DNA of 64,000 nucleotides, taken from the NCBI RefSeq assembly GCF_011044495.1, contig NZ_CP049143.1:1116001-1180000 (forward strand), read 5' to 3'. The position numbers were made by a program, and so were the translations under genes. The notes under the pieces are model-generated. The model saw nothing but the letters and a program-made list of their open reading frames with translations. It made no database searches and had not been told where the DNA came from. The stretch's first letter is position 1. The number at the start of each line of letters is the position of its first letter. Positions 38,262 through 46,256 of this stretch are shown here, piece by piece. This DNA comes from Roseimicrobium sp. ORNL1 (GTDB lineage Bacteria; Verrucomicrobiota; Verrucomicrobiia; Verrucomicrobiales; Verrucomicrobiaceae).

Positions 38262-39791
38262 ATGGAAATCCCATACACCGTAAAAGCCAGACCGGACACC
38301 GGGCTGTGGAATGCCAAGATTGGCGTCTGGCTCTTCCTCGCCTCGGAAGTCATGCTCTTCGGCGGCCTGTTCTCAGCCTACATCTTCCTGCGCCTCGCGC
38401 CGGAAGGTCCCTGGCCGGTGCAGGTGCTGGTGATGGAATGGGGTTTCGTGAACACCCTGATCCTGATTCTTTCTTCAGTCACAGTACTGCAGGCGTGGGT
38501 CGCGCTGAAACTGCGAAAGTTCAACCTCTACCGCATCTGGATGGCGCTCACCATTCTCTGCGCGCTGGCGTTCCTTGGCATCAAGAGCGTCGAGTACAAC
38601 GACAAGTTCCACCACTACGGCGTGCGCCTGCATGATGGCTCGGTCATGGAAGGCCACCTTCCGAAGGACGAGAAGGGCAACCACACCAAATACACGGTCA
38701 GCTTTGAGAATGTGACTTCCGTCACTCTTTCCAGCCGCCCCCAGGACATGGGTCTCTTCGGCTGGAGCTTCTTCCACAACGGCTCGGATGGTGACTTCCT
38801 GAACTACCTCACGGACGGCGAACCAAGGTTCAAGTTTGCGAGCAAGGAAGTTGCGGCCTCTCTGGACCAAAACCCGGACAATGAGATCACGTTGGATTCG
38901 GCAACGGTAGCGAAACTGATGAACGCCGCCCGCAGCCATTACAATGAGAAGGGTGCCTGGGCGCCTATCGCCTCGGTGGAACTCACGGCGGTGAAGCCGC
39001 TCAAGTTCGCCATCCCGGCTGGCAGGATGTTTGACAACTCCTGGACGGAGAAGAATGCTTTCCTCCGCGATGGCACCGTTCTCGCCGGCAAGCTGGCGGA
39101 TGACGACGTGAAGATCGAGGTGGACAAGCTCGACTTCCGCTGGCTCTTCCCCCACCACGAGACCAATGAGGAAAGGGCTTTCGCCGCTGCACTCAATGCC
39201 GATTTGTGGAAGCACATGGGTGCTGACCTGAAAGCCAAGTTCAAGTTGCACCGTGAGTTCCATTTGAAGGAGTTCCACGCCCATCATCCGGACAGCAAGG
39301 ATGGCAAGGAAGTGCGGAATCCGATGCTCAACGACGACTTCGTGCGCAACACGTTCTCAGTGAAAATTGAGACGCTTGAGGGATACAAGCTCGAGGGCGG
39401 GGAGAAGAAGGAGCACAGCTCGGTGGAGTCCTCCAGCGCAGCGTCCCGCGTGGCTGCCGCTACGGAACCTGCACACGGCGCGGAAGCAGCGCACGGAGCT
39501 GGTCATGGTGCACATGAGGCGCATCGCATTCCCCACAAGGAAATCGAGCACTTCTCCAACTTCACTCCGAAATGGCACAACTACTACGCCATCTACTTCT
39601 GCATCACCGGTCTCCACGGTCTGCACGTGCTGGCGGGTGCCATCGTTCTGACCTACTTCCTTCTCTTCGGCAAGAAGCTGTATGACAAGGATCCTGAGCA
39701 CATGGCCAACCGTGTGGAAGTCGGCGGCCTTTTCTGGCACTTCGTGGACCTGGTGTGGATCTTCCTGTTCCCGCTGCTGTACCTCCTCTAG
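38262..39791 (+). CDS. coxC: Cytochrome c oxidase subunit III with a large soluble insertion
   Basis: This 509-residue protein is far longer than the usual 190-260 residues. Helices 1-3 (about 20-43, 60-84, 92-109; GVWLFLASEVMLFGGLFSAY) and the last helices (about 441-468 and 487-508; ITGLHGLHVLAGA, FWHFVDLVWIFLFPLLYLL) are typical subunit III. Between them, about residues 118-435 are a hydrophilic insert with two similar short motifs, DGSVMEGHL (125-133) and DGTVLAGKL (270-278), many charged residues, and an Ala/His-rich stretch near 403-430. The insert has no recognised fold. The frame is continuous, so this is not an assembly artefact visible at this level. The role of subunit III is to stabilise subunit I and its proton intake. 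Confidence 0.92.
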   Translation: MEIPYTVKARPDTGLWNAKIGVWLFLASEVMLFGGLFSAYIFLRLAPEGPWPVQVLVMEWGFVNTLILILSSVTVLQAWVALKLRKFNLYRIWMALTILCALAFLGIKSVEYNDKFHHYGVRLHDGSVMEGHLPKDEKGNHTKYTVSFENVTSVTLSSRPQDMGLFGWSFFHNGSDGDFLNYLTDGEPRFKFASKEVAASLDQNPDNEITLDSATVAKLMNAARSHYNEKGAWAPIASVELTAVKPLKFAIPAGRMFDNSWTEKNAFLRDGTVLAGKLADDDVKIEVDKLDFRWLFPHHETNEERAFAAALNADLWKHMGADLKAKFKLHREFHLKEFHAHHPDSKDGKEVRNPMLNDDFVRNTFSVKIETLEGYKLEGGEKKEHSSVESSSAASRVAAATEPAHGAEAAHGAGHGAHEAHRIPHKEIEHFSNFTPKWHNYYAIYFCITGLHGLHVLAGAIVLTYFLLFGKKLYDKDPEHMANRVEVGGLFWHFVDLVWIFLFPLLYLL

Positions 39792-39835
39792 TCCTGTATC
39801 CAACCGAATCTCAAATAGTTTAAGACCGTTTTCAT

Positions 39836-40180
39836 ATGGCACACGACCATCACGACCATGATAGCCCTGAGGCGATCAAAAAGGCGTCGGCTCAAATTTG
39901 GTGGGTTGGTCTCATCCTCGTTATAGGCACCGGCATCACGGTGTGGGCGAGGGAATGGGACATGGGCACCCGCAGCAAGAATATCGCTTTAGGCATGTTC
40001 ATCGCCACCGTCAAAGCTGGGTGCGTAGGACTGATTTTCATGCACTTGAAGAACGAGCGCGGCCTGATCTACAAGTTCTTGTTCTTCACGGTCATCTTCG
40101 CCATCGGATTGTTCGTGCTGACGTACCTGGCGTGGGCTGACCCGCTGCACTCGCACATTATTCCGGCTGTCGAACACTAA
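39836..40180 (+). CDS. coxD: Cytochrome c oxidase subunit IV
   Basis: This 114-residue protein has a His/Asp-rich N-terminus (AHDHHDHDS) and three hydrophobic helices, including VKAGCVGLIFMHLKNERGLIYKF, which is the pattern of the bacterial subunit IV family of caa3/aa3 oxidases. It stabilises the oxidase core and has no cofactors. It lies 44 bases after coxC. Confidence 0.88.
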   Translation: MAHDHHDHDSPEAIKKASAQIWWVGLILVIGTGITVWAREWDMGTRSKNIALGMFIATVKAGCVGLIFMHLKNERGLIYKFLFFTVIFAIGLFVLTYLAWADPLHSHIIPAVEH

Positions 40181-40200
40181 GAGCATCCAAGTCCGCATCC

Positions 40201-40410
40201 ATGTCCCTCAAAGGTTTCCACATCATTTTCATCACTCTGGCCTTCCTCTGCACGGCGGGTTTCTGGGGATGGACCGTGGTGTTCGCGGAACGCGCGAAGG
40301 AACTGGGCGTGGTCTCCCTGGGTAACTTCAGCGGTTCCCTCGCCATTGCTCTGCTGGTGTACGGCGTCTGGTTCGTCGTCCGCAAAAGCAAAACCATTCA
40401 CGTCGTCTAA
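40201..40410 (+). CDS. Small two-helix membrane protein in the oxidase operon
   Basis: The 69-residue protein has two hydrophobic helices (about 5-28 and 42-61) with a short loop between and a basic C-terminus (RKSKTIHVV). No family was recognised. Its position 20 bases after coxD and before coxB suggests an accessory or assembly subunit of the aa3 oxidase. Confidence 0.65.
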   Translation: MSLKGFHIIFITLAFLCTAGFWGWTVVFAERAKELGVVSLGNFSGSLAIALLVYGVWFVVRKSKTIHVV

Positions 40411-40425
40411 CCCCCCTTGCTCGAC

Positions 40426-40626
40426 ATGGATCTTCTTTCCCCACTCCTGTCCTGTGCCACCTGCATGCCGGACCCTTCCTCGGAAGTGTCCAAGGCGGCC
40501 AGCATGTCCATCATGTTCCTCGGAGTAATCATCCTGGGAATGATGGGACTGTTCATCAAAATCATGTTCAACTTTGCCCGCCGTGAGCGGGAGTTTGATA
40601 AGTCTTCTTCTGCGCCACAGTCATGA
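40426..40626 (+). CDS. Small single-helix membrane protein overlapping coxB
   Basis: The 66-residue protein starts MDLLSPLLSCATCMPDP, with a Cys-x-x-Cys near the N-terminus, and has one helix (about 25-47) rich in Met and Ile, followed by a basic segment (FARREREFDK). The stop overlaps the coxB start as ATGA, so it is translationally coupled to subunit II. The CxxC could hold copper or a disulfide, but that is speculative. An in-frame TTG three codons earlier is an alternative start. Confidence 0.6.
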   Translation: MDLLSPLLSCATCMPDPSSEVSKAASMSIMFLGVIILGMMGLFIKIMFNFARREREFDKSSSAPQS

Positions 40627-41468
40627 ATCTGGACCCCCTCATCGCCGCCATTCCATCCATCAACAAGCTCCTCGGCATTCCCCAGCTTGCCTCGGAGCAC
40701 GGAGAGATGGTGGACCACATGCTGGAGCTGGTGCACTGGTTCATGTTCGTGCTCTTCCTGGGCTGGAGCACGTTCCTGGTGATTGTGTTCACCAAGTTCC
40801 GCAAGGACAGGGCTGCCAAGGCCGACTACGTGGGCGTGCGTGGCCATGCCTCCACCCACATTGAAATCGGCGTGGTGATCGTGGAAGCCATTCTGCTGCT
40901 CGGCTTCGCCTTCCCGCTTTGGGCACAGCAGTCGGTGGGTTATCCCACGGGCAAGGACGTCGTAAAGGTCCGCGCCATGGGTGAGAAGTTTAAGTGGAAT
41001 TTCCAGTACGCGGGTCTCGACAGCACCCTGGGTGGTTATGCGCTCAGGAACATTGGCACCCCCGCCACCAACGAAATGGGCCTCGACCTCAAGGACCCCA
41101 ACGGCAAAGATGACTTCGTGAAGGGTGGTACCCTGACGCTGCCCGTGGGCCGTCCGGTGATCATCGACGTGACCAGCAAGGACGTGATTCACAACCTCGC
41201 CCTCGTCCCCATGCGCGCCGCGCAGGATGCGACCCCCGGTGTGAACGGTCACCTCTGGTTCACCCCGACGAAGACCGGTGAGTGGGACATCATCTGCGGT
41301 CAGCTCTGCGGGGCTGGTCATAGCGGCATGCGAGGCAAGCTGGTGGTGCTGCCCCAGGATAAATTTGACGAGTTCATGAAGGAAGGCAGCGAAGACGCAC
41401 TCAAGAAGGCCAACGCGACTCCTGCAGCTCCGGCTCCTGGCGCTGCCGCTCCTGCCGCCGCGCACTAA
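40623..41468 (+). CDS. coxB: Cytochrome c oxidase subunit II (CuA)
   Basis: This 281-residue protein has two membrane helices (about 36-58 and 82-102) and a periplasmic cupredoxin domain with the full CuA site: His190, Cys225, Cys229, His233, Met236 (CGQLCGAGHSGM). There is no fused cytochrome c domain, so the enzyme is aa3, not caa3, and must receive electrons from a separate cytochrome. The C-terminus is an Ala/Pro tail (ATPAAPAPGAAAPAAAH). It is unusually last in the oxidase gene order, and is coupled to the preceding small membrane protein by ATGA. Confidence 0.96.
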   Translation: MNLDPLIAAIPSINKLLGIPQLASEHGEMVDHMLELVHWFMFVLFLGWSTFLVIVFTKFRKDRAAKADYVGVRGHASTHIEIGVVIVEAILLLGFAFPLWAQQSVGYPTGKDVVKVRAMGEKFKWNFQYAGLDSTLGGYALRNIGTPATNEMGLDLKDPNGKDDFVKGGTLTLPVGRPVIIDVTSKDVIHNLALVPMRAAQDATPGVNGHLWFTPTKTGEWDIICGQLCGAGHSGMRGKLVVLPQDKFDEFMKEGSEDALKKANATPAAPAPGAAAPAAAH

Positions 41469-41522
41469 GTTGCGAGGTGCGTGTGCCTGCGTTGTCCCGG
41501 CCTTTTCCTGTCGTTTCACGAA

Positions 41523-41548
41523 TGTCCCGCGCTTGTGCGGGACATTTT
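41523..41548 (+). terminator. Intrinsic terminator after the ACIII-oxidase operon
   Basis: A perfect 8-bp stem TGTCCCGC / GCGGGACA (41523-41530 and 41537-41544) with a six-base loop is followed directly by TTTT. It lies 54 bases after the coxB stop and 21 before ctaA, so it probably ends or attenuates the long transcript before the heme A genes. Confidence 0.75.
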
Positions 41549-41569
41549 GCCTGAGGCGGACGCACGCAC

Positions 41570-42607
41570 ATGACTTGGACCCGCTTTCAACGCCTCGCAC
41601 TCGCGACCTTCATCGCGGTGGAGGTGCTTATTTTTGTAGGCGCGACCGTCCGGGCGAGTGGTTCCGGGCTGGGCTGCCCTGACTGGCCCTTCTGCTATGG
41701 CTGCTGGGTGCCTCCGACGAAGGCCGCGGACATTGATTTCTCGAAGCTGAATCTGGAAAAGTTCCGGAAAAAGGCGGCGCAGCACGGGCGCGATCCCTCG
41801 ACCATCACTGAGGAGAGCCTGCGTCAGGAGTTCGATCCTGTGGCCACCTGGGTGGAGTACCTGAACCGGCTCACCAGCGTACCAGTGGGCCTCTTGTCGC
41901 TAGGGCTGTTTGTGGCCTCGTTCGGCCAGATGAGGCAGGGGCGCTTCGGGGTTGGCCTCGCCGGGGTGGGTGCCTTTATCCTGGTGCTGGTGAATGCCTG
42001 GCTGGGTGCAAAGGTGGTGATAGGCGGATTGCAACCCGGGCATATCACGCTGCACATGGCGCTGGCCATCCTTTTGCAGTGTGTGCTGGTCTATGTGGCA
42101 TGGGCCGGCACGTCGCGGCCCTGGCGATTGGTCGCGGAGGAACGGATGACCTCCGGCATGAGAATGCTCGGTCTGCTGCTGTTTATTCTGGTCGTGGCGG
42201 AGGGCGTGATGGGTTCCCAGGTTCGCGAGCTTACGGATTCCCTGGCGAAGAGTCATGCAGGCGAGCTCCGCTCCCAGTGGGTGGGGGAACTGGAGCAGAG
42301 CTGGGTGTACCTCATCCACCGGAGTTTCTCCTGGCTGATTGTCGGATGCGCGGTGTGGTGGATTTGGAAGGCGAAATCCGTGTTGAAACGTCTCGGGTGG
42401 CTGGAGTGGGGTGTGGTGGCGATTGTCTTTGCGCAGATGTTCCTCGGGTTGATCCTGGCGCACGTGGGCATCGTGCGGGTGGTGCAAGTGCTGCACATCG
42501 GCCTGTCATCGCTTTTGGTGAGCGGACTTTTCCTCTGGCTGCTGGGTGCTTCGGGCCGTAGTCGCGCCGGTGATGAAGCGGGTGGCATCCCGCTTCCGAC
42601 GCGTTAA
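41570..42607 (+). CDS. ctaA: Heme A synthase (COX15/CtaA family)
   Basis: This 345-residue polytopic protein begins with LALATFIAVEVLIFVGATVRASGSGLGCPDWPFCYG, the CtaA N-terminal helix and Cys-containing loop. Heme-ligand histidines fit GHITLHMALA, YLIHRSFSWL and VVQVLHIGLSS. It oxidises the heme O methyl group to give heme A for the aa3 oxidase encoded just upstream. A soluble stretch of about 50 residues (KLNLEKFRKKAAQHGRD) sits between the first and second helices, as in some long CtaA proteins. It starts shortly after an intrinsic terminator and 16 bases before ctaB. Confidence 0.93.
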   Translation: MTWTRFQRLALATFIAVEVLIFVGATVRASGSGLGCPDWPFCYGCWVPPTKAADIDFSKLNLEKFRKKAAQHGRDPSTITEESLRQEFDPVATWVEYLNRLTSVPVGLLSLGLFVASFGQMRQGRFGVGLAGVGAFILVLVNAWLGAKVVIGGLQPGHITLHMALAILLQCVLVYVAWAGTSRPWRLVAEERMTSGMRMLGLLLFILVVAEGVMGSQVRELTDSLAKSHAGELRSQWVGELEQSWVYLIHRSFSWLIVGCAVWWIWKAKSVLKRLGWLEWGVVAIVFAQMFLGLILAHVGIVRVVQVLHIGLSSLLVSGLFLWLLGASGRSRAGDEAGGIPLPTR

Positions 42608-42623
42608 GTTAGTTGCCCCTCCC

Positions 42624-43571
42624 ATGACAGAAACCGAAACCAGCACCGAGGCACAGGTAACGACACCGCCCCAAGGCACCATGAAGGACCTCATGGCGCT
42701 GACCAAGTTCCGTCTCAGCGCGTTGGTGATCGTCACGACCTTTGTCGGCTTCTGGCTGAACAGTCACGGCCCCCTGAACTGGTGGCTGCTGATTCACACG
42801 CTGCTGGGCAGCACGCTCGCGGCCTTTGGTGCGGCGGTCTTCAACCAGCTCATGGAGATGGATGTGGACAAGCTCATGAAGCGCACGGCGGACCGTCCGC
42901 TGCCCTCCAGCCGCATGCAGCCGGGGGCGGCCTTTGCCATTGGTTGGATCCTGAGCGCCTTTGCCATCATCCATCTCGTGAAGATGGTGAACCTTGAGGC
43001 CGCCACTCTCTGCGCGATGACGCTGGCCGTGTACCTCTTCGTCTACACGCCGATGAAGCAACAGTCGGCGTGGAATACCATTGTGGGTGCCGTCTCCGGT
43101 GCACTGCCTCCGCTGATTGGCTGGGCTGGCGCGGCAGGGCCACCGGTGGAAGGGGACCCGTACTTCCGCTGGCAGCTCGTCAGCTCCCCCGGAGCCATCT
43201 ATCTTTTCCTCCTGCTGTTCCTCTGGCAGCTCCCGCACTTCCTCGCCATCAACTGGATGTACCGTGATGAGTACCGCAAGGGCGGCTTCGTCATGTGGGC
43301 CAATGATGACGAGACGGGTGCGAAGACCTCCCGGCTCGCATTCCTCTTTTCCATCTGCACGGTAGCGGCGGCGTTCCTACCTGCGCTCACGGGGCAGACC
43401 GTCGTCTGGTTCCTCCCTGCGGCGTGTATCATCAATGGAGCGCTCCTCTGGCTGGCGTGGAAATTCCTCCAGACACGGGATCGGGCCACGGCTCGGAAGC
43501 TGTTCTTTTATACCCTGATGCACCTGCCCCTGTTGCTCGGGATTAGCATGGCATTCTGGAAGCGCCCCTGA
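42624..43571 (+). CDS. ctaB: Protoheme IX farnesyltransferase (heme O synthase)
   Basis: This 315-residue UbiA-type prenyltransferase has about nine helices and two Asp-rich motifs: NQLMEMDVDKLMKRTADRPLP (DxxxD, with the RTADRPLP tail typical of CtaB) and YRDEYRKGGFVMW. It adds farnesyl to heme B, giving heme O, the substrate of CtaA. The ATG at 42624 is chosen over an in-frame upstream start inside ctaA. It is co-directional and 16 bases from ctaA. Confidence 0.95.
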   Translation: MTETETSTEAQVTTPPQGTMKDLMALTKFRLSALVIVTTFVGFWLNSHGPLNWWLLIHTLLGSTLAAFGAAVFNQLMEMDVDKLMKRTADRPLPSSRMQPGAAFAIGWILSAFAIIHLVKMVNLEAATLCAMTLAVYLFVYTPMKQQSAWNTIVGAVSGALPPLIGWAGAAGPPVEGDPYFRWQLVSSPGAIYLFLLLFLWQLPHFLAINWMYRDEYRKGGFVMWANDDETGAKTSRLAFLFSICTVAAAFLPALTGQTVVWFLPAACIINGALLWLAWKFLQTRDRATARKLFFYTLMHLPLLLGISMAFWKRP

Positions 43572-43599
43572 TCCTTCCGCAGCGTACCTTATTTCTGTC

Positions 43600-44406
43600 A
43601 TGAGCACGCCCCCCCCTGCAGATCGCCCTCGCATCCACCCTCTCACCATCTGGATACCCATCATCGCCATCGTGGGCGGTATCGTGGTGGCCTACAGCTA
43701 CCTCACGAAGCTCAGCCTGGAGAAGCGCTCGCCCCGCCTGCCGGTGGTTTCGCGGTTGGAGAAGAGCATCCCGCTGGTGGAGCGCAGCGGCAAGGAGGTC
43801 GAGCTCGCCGACCTCAAGGGCAAGGTCATCGTGGCCTGCTGGGTGTACACGCACTGCCCGCGTGGTTGCGCCGGAGTGGTGGGTGCCATGCTGGGCCTGC
43901 ACAAGGAATTCGAAAACAATCCGGATGTGCATTTCCTCTCCGTGAGCGTGGACCCGGACGATACTCCCCAGCAGCTCAAGACGTTTGCGGATGGTTTGAA
44001 GCTCGGTGGAGACAACTGGTGGTTTGTGAATGGGAACAAGGACACGCTCCGCAGCTACATGACGCGGTATTTCCAGTTCACCGGGGTGCAGGACATTCCT
44101 GAAAAGGACAGGCTGTCTCCCGCGGACAAGTACATTCATGACATGCGCGTGGCGCTCGTGGACAAGCAGGGCCAGGTGCGCAAGCACTACCACGTGGGCA
44201 GTGGCGATCCGGAACTGGCACAGTTGTCGCTCGACGACCTCCGCCGCGACATCAACATCGTGCTGAAAGAGAAGCATGAATCGAGTGGGTTCCTCGGTGC
44301 GGTTCTGCTCTCTGTCATCGGCATCTGTGTGCTCTCGCTGCTGTTCATGGCGTGGAAACGCCCCCCAGGAAAACCGCAGTCTCCCGAAAGCACTCCTGCT
44401 CCCTGA
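43600..44406 (+). CDS. SCO1/SenC-type copper chaperone
   Basis: The 268-residue protein has an N-terminal helix (about 16-36), a thioredoxin-like SCO domain with Cys86-x3-Cys90 (THCPRGC) and the distal copper ligand His180 (KYIHDMR), and a second C-terminal helix (about 236-254). SCO proteins deliver copper to the CuA site of subunit II. It sits between ctaB and DUF420, in keeping with oxidase assembly. The additional C-terminal membrane helix is less common than a single N-terminal anchor. Confidence 0.92.
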   Translation: MSTPPPADRPRIHPLTIWIPIIAIVGGIVVAYSYLTKLSLEKRSPRLPVVSRLEKSIPLVERSGKEVELADLKGKVIVACWVYTHCPRGCAGVVGAMLGLHKEFENNPDVHFLSVSVDPDDTPQQLKTFADGLKLGGDNWWFVNGNKDTLRSYMTRYFQFTGVQDIPEKDRLSPADKYIHDMRVALVDKQGQVRKHYHVGSGDPELAQLSLDDLRRDINIVLKEKHESSGFLGAVLLSVIGICVLSLLFMAWKRPPGKPQSPESTPAP

Positions 44407-44440
44407 CCTGCACTGACCTCTCTCACATCGACGCCTGCCC

Positions 44441-44860
44441 ATGGAACTTGCGGATCTCCCCACGCTCAACGCCATTCTCAACTTCTGCGCCACCGTTCTG
44501 CTGGTGGCAGGATGGTATTGCATCAAGACCCGCAAGGTGGCTGGTCACATCGCCTTCATGGTGCTGGCGTTGCTGGTGTCGGCGGCCTTTCTCACCAGCT
44601 ATCTCATCTATCACTACAATGTCGGCAGCTTCCCGTTCCAGGGAAAAGGCTGGATCCGTCCTGTCTATTTCACCATCCTGATCACGCACATCCTCATGGC
44701 GGTGGTGAACCTGCCCATGATCATCATGACGGTCATCCCGGCGCTGGGCCGCAAGTTTGACAAGCACAAGCGCATTGCCCGCTGGGCTCTGCCGGTGTGG
44801 CTCTACGTGTCCGTCACCGGCGTGCTGGTCTACATGATGTGCTACCAGTGGTTCTATTGA
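44441..44860 (+). CDS. DUF420 membrane protein (oxidase-associated)
   Basis: This 139-residue four-helix protein matches DUF420: LNFCATVLLVAGWYCIKTRK, HIAFMVLALLVSAAFLTSYLIYHY and RKFDKHKRIARWALPVWLYVSVTGVLVY. The family includes CtaM, needed for heme A-type oxidase maturation in Firmicutes. A role in oxidase assembly fits the position at the end of the cta-sco cluster. Its 3' end overlaps the convergent M23 peptidase gene by seven bases. Confidence 0.9.
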   Translation: MELADLPTLNAILNFCATVLLVAGWYCIKTRKVAGHIAFMVLALLVSAAFLTSYLIYHYNVGSFPFQGKGWIRPVYFTILITHILMAVVNLPMIIMTVIPALGRKFDKHKRIARWALPVWLYVSVTGVLVYMMCYQWFY

Positions 44861-45534
44861 GAGCTGGCGGCCCGCTCAGGGGCTTTTAGGGCGGTGAGGT
44901 CGCCATTCTGCCCCCGCTCTTTTTGGAAGCTGGCCGGGGACACCCGATCGAGGGGAAAGTCCGAGTACCCTGGGCCAGGATAGACTGAGCGGCTCTCGCG
45001 GATTTCAAAATGGAGGTGCGCCAAGTACCGTCCTCCAGCCGTGCCCACGGTCCCCAATTTGGCGCCGCGAGGGACCACTGCGCCGTGCTGCACCAGAATC
45101 TTGTCGAGGTGGGCGTACACGGCCTGGTAGACCCGCCAGCCCTCCGGAGCGCTGGCGTCCGGTACGCGGTGGGCGAGCACCACCATGTTCCCCCAGCCAT
45201 CGCTGGGCCAACCGGCGTAAATGACCTTCCCAGTCGCCGCAGCGTAGACTGGGTCACCGAGGTCGGAGTTCCAGCCGCCGATGCCGTTCAGGTCATCGCC
45301 CAGGTGGCGGGTCACGCGAAAAGGCTGGGCGTTGTACGTGAGTGCCGCCTGCTCAGACCCCATGGGTGCCTCAAAACGAACGGCAAGCGGCAGGCTCGCG
45401 ACCTCGGCGGGTGTCAGGCGGAGATAGGCTGCGTCAAACGGCGGATGGGCCGGCGTTTTTTCGGAAGGGGTGTGCTCACAAAAATTCAGCAGGAACAGGG
45501 GAACGAGTGCGAGAATGGAGGTGCCCCGGAGCAT
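44854..45534 (-). CDS. M23-family metallopeptidase, putative lipoprotein
   Basis: This 226-residue protein starts at the ATG at 45534 with a hydrophobic stretch (LRGTSILALVPLFLLNFC) that ends in a lipobox-like LNFC. The peptidase domain has HLGDDLNG (metal His and Asp), YAHLDKIL and HLHFEIR, the full LytM/M23 zinc pattern, so it is probably an active peptidoglycan endopeptidase in the envelope. The frame extends 32 codons upstream but those residues would spoil the signal. It is convergent with the DUF420 gene and divergent from fur. Confidence 0.85.
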   Translation of the reverse strand: MLRGTSILALVPLFLLNFCEHTPSEKTPAHPPFDAAYLRLTPAEVASLPLAVRFEAPMGSEQAALTYNAQPFRVTRHLGDDLNGIGGWNSDLGDPVYAAATGKVIYAGWPSDGWGNMVVLAHRVPDASAPEGWRVYQAVYAHLDKILVQHGAVVPRGAKLGTVGTAGGRYLAHLHFEIRESRSVYPGPGYSDFPLDRVSPASFQKERGQNGDLTALKAPERAASSQ

Positions 45535-45650
45535 TGTGGAAACTGCGCGCTGCTGGCCCTGCGTCAACGTGCGACAGGGTCGCATGTTCAAAAAGTCCCC
45601 TGCCTGCATTGCGGGTTGACCCTTGGGCAAATGATTGGAATGTTGACTGG

Positions 45651-46160
45651 ATGACCGAGACCGCCCGCCAGCAGATTGAAACTTTCCTTTCCGGCAAGGG
45701 CCTTCGCCGCACCAAACAGCGCGACGTGATCGTGGAAGCTGCGTTTGGCACGAAGGAACACTTCAATGCCGAGGAACTGCATGAGATGGCGCGCCGCATC
45801 GACCGCACGATCTCGCGTGCCACGGTGTATCGTACGCTGGCCCTGCTCGTGGAGTGTGGTCTCCTGCGTGAAGTGGATCTCGGGCGCGACCAGACCTACT
45901 ACGATCCCAATTTCCTCGACAAACCGGAGCACAATCACCTCATCTGCCTCGACTGCGATCGCGTCGTGGAATTCGAGGATGACCACATCGCGCTCATGGA
46001 GGACTGCATCACCCGCCGTCTGGGTTTCACACCTTCCAGCAAGACCATCCGCATCGCGGCGAATTGCGACCAGCTCGCGCGTTCCGGCCACTGCGCCTAT
46101 CGCGACCAGAAGGTAGCGGGCACCCTGCCAGCCCATTCGCACGCGCACGTGCACGCGTAA
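45651..46160 (+). CDS. Fur-family transcriptional regulator
   Basis: This 169-residue protein has the Fur winged helix (LRRTKQRDVIVEAAFGTKEHFNAEELHEMA, RATVYRTLALL) and metal-binding C-terminal half (EHNHLICLDCDRVVEF). Only one CxxC pair is evident; a second C-terminal pair is not seen, although a Cys and a His cluster (SGHCAYRD, HSHAHVHA) are. Fur proteins sense iron, zinc, manganese or peroxide; the metal cannot be chosen. The ATG at 45651 matches the usual Fur start, whereas the open frame extends much further. It begins 116 bases from the divergent peptidase gene. Confidence 0.9.
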   Translation: MTETARQQIETFLSGKGLRRTKQRDVIVEAAFGTKEHFNAEELHEMARRIDRTISRATVYRTLALLVECGLLREVDLGRDQTYYDPNFLDKPEHNHLICLDCDRVVEFEDDHIALMEDCITRRLGFTPSSKTIRIAANCDQLARSGHCAYRDQKVAGTLPAHSHAHVHA

Positions 46161-46256
46161 GTTTATTTTCTCCTCTGGCGCCGCTGGCGGATCAGGCGGT
46201 GACGTTGCCAGACATTTCTTGCGTGCAGGGCGGTTCCGTCTACTCTCTGCCTCCCC

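Noticed and set aside
40623-41468. caa3-type oxidase (subunit II fused to cytochrome c)
   Set aside because: Subunit II ends after the CuA domain and an Ala/Pro tail; there is no CxxCH in it, so the enzyme is aa3.
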